Below, in pieces: positions 61,625-64,000 of a stretch of 64,000 nucleotides of DNA. Every line of letters starts with the position of its first letter. The first letter of the stretch is position 1. Origin of the DNA: Flexivirga oryzae (GTDB lineage: Bacteria; Actinomycetota; Actinomycetes; Actinomycetales; Dermatophilaceae); contig NZ_JACHVQ010000003.1 of NCBI RefSeq assembly GCF_014190805.1, forward strand, positions 310,001 through 374,000. Direction: 5' to 3'. The notes under the pieces are model-generated. The model searched no databases. It saw only the letters and a program-made list of their open reading frames with translations, and had not been told where the DNA came from. The position numbers were made by a program, and so were the translations under genes.

Positions 61625-62877
61625 GATGATCCGCCCCGGCGGAAGGGGAGCGTTGCGGTCAGAGCGAATCCGTTGTCTCCCAACCGACTTCGCACCTGCC
61701 CGTCGAAAGCCTCGATGCGGTCGGTCACCGACTGGATCGCTTCCCGGCACACCGCTTCGCTGGCGCGTGCCTGGAGCGACAGAGTCGGCACAGGACGGTC
61801 CGAGACCCGGATGCCGATGCCGGACGCCGAGTGCCGCGCAAGCTGTCCCATCGACGTGACGGCGCAGAAGTACAGGCAGGCGACGACCTCCGCGTCGATC
61901 GACGGGCTCCCGTCGCCCGCAGGTTCACCGCCGGCGGTGACGTCGAGCGTGGCATCCACGCCGGTCCGCGCGAGCCACGACTCCAGTGAAGCGGCGAGCC
62001 CGACCTCGAGAAGAGTCGGCGGGTAGATCCCCCGGGCGATGGTGCGCAGCTCGTCCAGGGCCAGCTCGGACTCGCGTGCCACCGTCGCGAGCGAGCCGAT
62101 CCGGGCCGGGCCCGTCCCGTCGCCGAGGGCCGCGAGCGCGGCCGACAGGTGCGTCCCGACCAGAGTCGCGACCTCGGCGCGCATCCGCTCCCGCTCCACC
62201 GCGCGCGCCGTGAGCAGGCGATCCCGGGACGCGTGCAGAGCAGCGGTGAGTTGCTCCAGCTCGGACTTGCGCTGCCGCAACTCGACGGTCAGACGCACGG
62301 TCGACAGGGCGGCTCCGGCAGGCCGGGCCAACGTGTCGAGCATCCGGCGGTCCCACGACGACAGGACGTTCGTCGCCCGATCATCGTCGACGACGATCTC
62401 GCCGAGTGCCGACCCGGTATGCCGTACCTCGACCGCCGTACCAGCGCCGATCGAGGCGGCCGAGGGCGGCCAGGAACATGCCCACGGCTCGCCGTCGGTC
62501 AGCCAGAGGCGCACCTCCGCCCGAGACCGGCCGGTGGTGTCACAGGCAGCCTCGGCCACCCGCGGTGCGACCTCGTCGACCGGGAGGGTGGCCGCGAGCT
62601 GTTCGGTCAGGTCGCGCATGACGCGATAGCCGTCGGCCCGCCGGCCGAACACAGCTCGCATCGCGAGGCGATCGATCCGGTCGCGCAGCAGCCACAACAG
62701 CGCCGCGACGACGACGGTGACGCCGACGATGGCCGCAGCCGGCGGCTGCCCCCTGTGCCCGATCAGCAGGTAGGCGACCGCGGCCGCACCGTAGACGAGG
62801 ATCGCGACGAGGAAACGCAACGCGGCACGCACGACGGCGAGTCGAAGGGATGTCCGGCGACCGGTGGTCGGCGTCAT
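61621..62877 (-). CDS. Degenerate sensor-kinase-like protein (GAF + HATPase-like)
   Basis: 418 aa. Two N-terminal membrane helices (LRFLVAILVYGAAAVAYLLI, AAAIVGVTVVVAALLWLL), a GAF-like domain (about 90-200), then a HisKA_3-like helix. The canonical R-x-x-L-H-D-G-x-Q is replaced by RERMRAEVATLVGTHLSAAL, so the phospho-acceptor His is missing. The N-box reads YFCAVTSMGQLARH without the ATP-binding Asn. Its length and order match true HisKA_3 kinases, so it is likely a pseudokinase partner of the following kinase rather than a broken gene, since the frame is fully open. It overlaps both neighbours by 4 nt. Confidence 0.85.
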   Translation of the reverse strand: MTPTTGRRTSLRLAVVRAALRFLVAILVYGAAAVAYLLIGHRGQPPAAAIVGVTVVVAALLWLLRDRIDRLAMRAVFGRRADGYRVMRDLTEQLAATLPVDEVAPRVAEAACDTTGRSRAEVRLWLTDGEPWACSWPPSAASIGAGTAVEVRHTGSALGEIVVDDDRATNVLSSWDRRMLDTLARPAGAALSTVRLTVELRQRKSELEQLTAALHASRDRLLTARAVERERMRAEVATLVGTHLSAALAALGDGTGPARIGSLATVARESELALDELRTIARGIYPPTLLEVGLAASLESWLARTGVDATLDVTAGGEPAGDGSPSIDAEVVACLYFCAVTSMGQLARHSASGIGIRVSDRPVPTLSLQARASEAVCREAIQSVTDRIEAFDGQVRSRLGDNGFALTATLPFRRGGSS

Positions 62878-64000
62878 GTGGCGGCTCCCGTCGTGCGGCG
62901 CAGTGGCACCCGGCCGTGCAGCTCGGTGCCACCGCGTGCGCCGGGCACGATCGCCACGTCACCGCCGAGAGCGGCGAAACGGGCGGCCAGTGCAGGCAGA
63001 CCGCCGGCGGCACCGGACGCGGCCCCTGGCGGGGCGCCTAAGCCGTCGTCCACGACGGCGAAGGACAACCCGTCGGTGCCCGGACCGACCGAGACCAGGA
63101 CCCTTCGGGCCGCGGCATACTTGACGACGTTCTGCAGACCTTCGACGCACGCGAAGTAGACGGCGGTCTCGACCTCCGCGGGGAGCGGGTCCTCCAACGA
63201 CCCGAGGTCGACCTGCAACTCGACGTCGATCCCGGTCCGCCCGGCTAGCCGCGCGGACCGTTGCAGTGCGCCGGCGAGACCGAGCCGGCGCAGCGCCCCC
63301 GGCCGGCCGTCGCCGCTGAGCTCGCGGATGTCGTGTTGGGCGGTGCGCAGCACCTCGCGCAACGCATCGCGTTCCGGGTGCGGCGACGTCGCCGCGCCGG
63401 TGCCGGCCCGCGCACCGATGATGGCGGCCACCAACGCCTGCTGGGCGCCGTCGTGCAGCGCACGTTCGAGGGTATGGCGCTCGGCGTCCTGCGCTGCGAC
63501 GAGGCGACGCCTGGACTCCGCGAGTGCACGAGCTCTCGCGTCCAGGGCATCGACCTGGTGGGCGAGCGAGGTGGTCAGCGTCGCGTTGTGGACGAGGAGC
63601 CCGGCGTGTGCCGCGATCTCCTGCCCGACGGTGTCGTCGGCAGCGGCCAACCGCTCGCCGTGCCGCGTCCGCACGGCCAGCAGCCCGAGCATGATGCCCT
63701 GATGACGGACCGGCCATCCGCGGTGCGCGCCGACGAGAGCGGCGAGCGCGTCGGCCGCCGGCTCCCCTGTGGGAACGGCGATCTCGTGGGCAGACGCGCG
63801 GGTGGCGGCGACGGGTAGCAGTCGATCTTCGTCGAGCAGCCACAGCTCGGCCGAGTCCGCCCGGGTGGCCGCAACCGTCACCGCCACCAGGTGCTCCAGT
63901 TCGGTCGCGGGCGTGAGGTGTTCCAGTGCTTCCGCGAGACTGCGGGTGGCCTCCGCGGGACTCAGCACCTGACCGAAGACCACGCGGTTCGCCCAGGTGC
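62874..64000 (-). CDS. HisKA_3 sensor histidine kinase (partial, N-terminus off window)
   Basis: The frame is open to the window end and reads TWANRVVFGQVLSPAEATRS before the GAF domain, the stretch that follows membrane helices in actinobacterial NarL-type kinases, so the start lies beyond 64000. The H-box ERHTLERALHDGAQQALVAA carries the phospho-acceptor His. The N-box YFACVEGLQNVVKYA has Asn, and the G-box is VVDDGLGAPPG. It is the canonical kinase of the kinase - degenerate kinase - regulator operon. The stop overlaps the next ATG by 4 nt (ATGA). Stimulus unknown. Confidence 0.92.
   Translation of the reverse strand, partial: TWANRVVFGQVLSPAEATRSLAEALEHLTPATELEHLVAVTVAATRADSAELWLLDEDRLLPVAATRASAHEIAVPTGEPAADALAALVGAHRGWPVRHQGIMLGLLAVRTRHGERLAAADDTVGQEIAAHAGLLVHNATLTTSLAHQVDALDARARALAESRRRLVAAQDAERHTLERALHDGAQQALVAAIIGARAGTGAATSPHPERDALREVLRTAQHDIRELSGDGRPGALRRLGLAGALQRSARLAGRTGIDVELQVDLGSLEDPLPAEVETAVYFACVEGLQNVVKYAAARRVLVSVGPGTDGLSFAVVDDGLGAPPGAASGAAGGLPALAARFAALGGDVAIVPGARGGTELHGRVPLRRTTGAAT

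Overview
The window is about 64 kb of a high-GC bacterial chromosome, almost certainly an actinobacterium. The evidence is strong G/C bias at third codon positions, frequent GTG starts, a Gly-rich SSB, a DUF222/HNH (13E12-type) gene, and the gene order PadR regulator - penicillin-binding protein - polytopic membrane protein - rpsF - ssb - rpsR - rplI - dnaB. That order matches the origin-proximal ponA1-rpsF-ssb-rpsR1-rplI-dnaB segment of mycobacteria. Genus cannot be proved from sequence alone; a Micrococcales lineage is a guess. Many genes have a TAnnnT -10 hexamer only 6-7 nt before ATG/GTG, so leaderless transcription appears common.

Layout. 1-6.7 kb is a conserved cell-envelope and ribosomal block (padR, bifunctional PBP, membrane proteins, rpsF-ssb-rpsR-rplI). 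6.7-7.1 kb holds a noncoding ~105-bp tandem repeat. 7.2-11.5 kb has a MATE exporter and two secreted NlpC/P60 peptidoglycan hydrolases, followed by a second repeat field at 11.6-11.9 kb. 12.2-16 kb encodes a lipoprotein, a secreted PKD-like protein and a large lipoprotein, which look like a surface module. 16.4-19.7 kb is dnaB carrying two inteins of different mechanistic classes, with a cluster of DnaA-box-like sites upstream.

19.75-34.8 kb is an accessory, defence-type island. It contains a HEPN-like protein, a DUF4238-like protein, and a type I restriction-modification operon (hsdM-hsdS-mrr-yhcG-like-hsdR) in which two extra nucleases lie between hsdS and hsdR. After a housekeeping gamma-carbonic anhydrase and a hypothetical gene comes an AbiEi/AbiEii-like toxin-antitoxin pair whose toxin frame is broken. 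34.9-49.7 kb is a mixed metabolic and regulatory region: alpha/beta hydrolase, DUF5996, dadA with a divergent Lrp regulator, an MBL-EamA-SDR operon with two frameshifts, DUF4037, a sedolisin protease, a TetR-controlled oxidoreductase, and DUF222/HNH. It includes two genes reduced by internal deletion, a coenzyme F420 reductase and a MerR-VOC fusion.

49.7-57.3 kb has a TetR-regulated ABC exporter, a MarR/hydrolase divergent pair sharing one palindromic operator, an AhpD-like/SDR pair and an ABC-2-like membrane protein. 57.4-64 kb has an unusual 1137-residue beta-rich plus coiled-coil protein next to a two-component operon. That operon encodes a canonical HisKA_3 kinase, a second kinase-like protein lacking the phospho-acceptor His and the N-box Asn, and a LuxR-type response regulator.

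No tRNA, rRNA, CRISPR array or insertion-sequence transposase was recognised. The best candidates for undescribed biology are the HEPN/DUF4238/extended type I R-M island, the dual-class inteins, the beta-rich coiled-coil protein with its paired kinases, and the two repeat fields.
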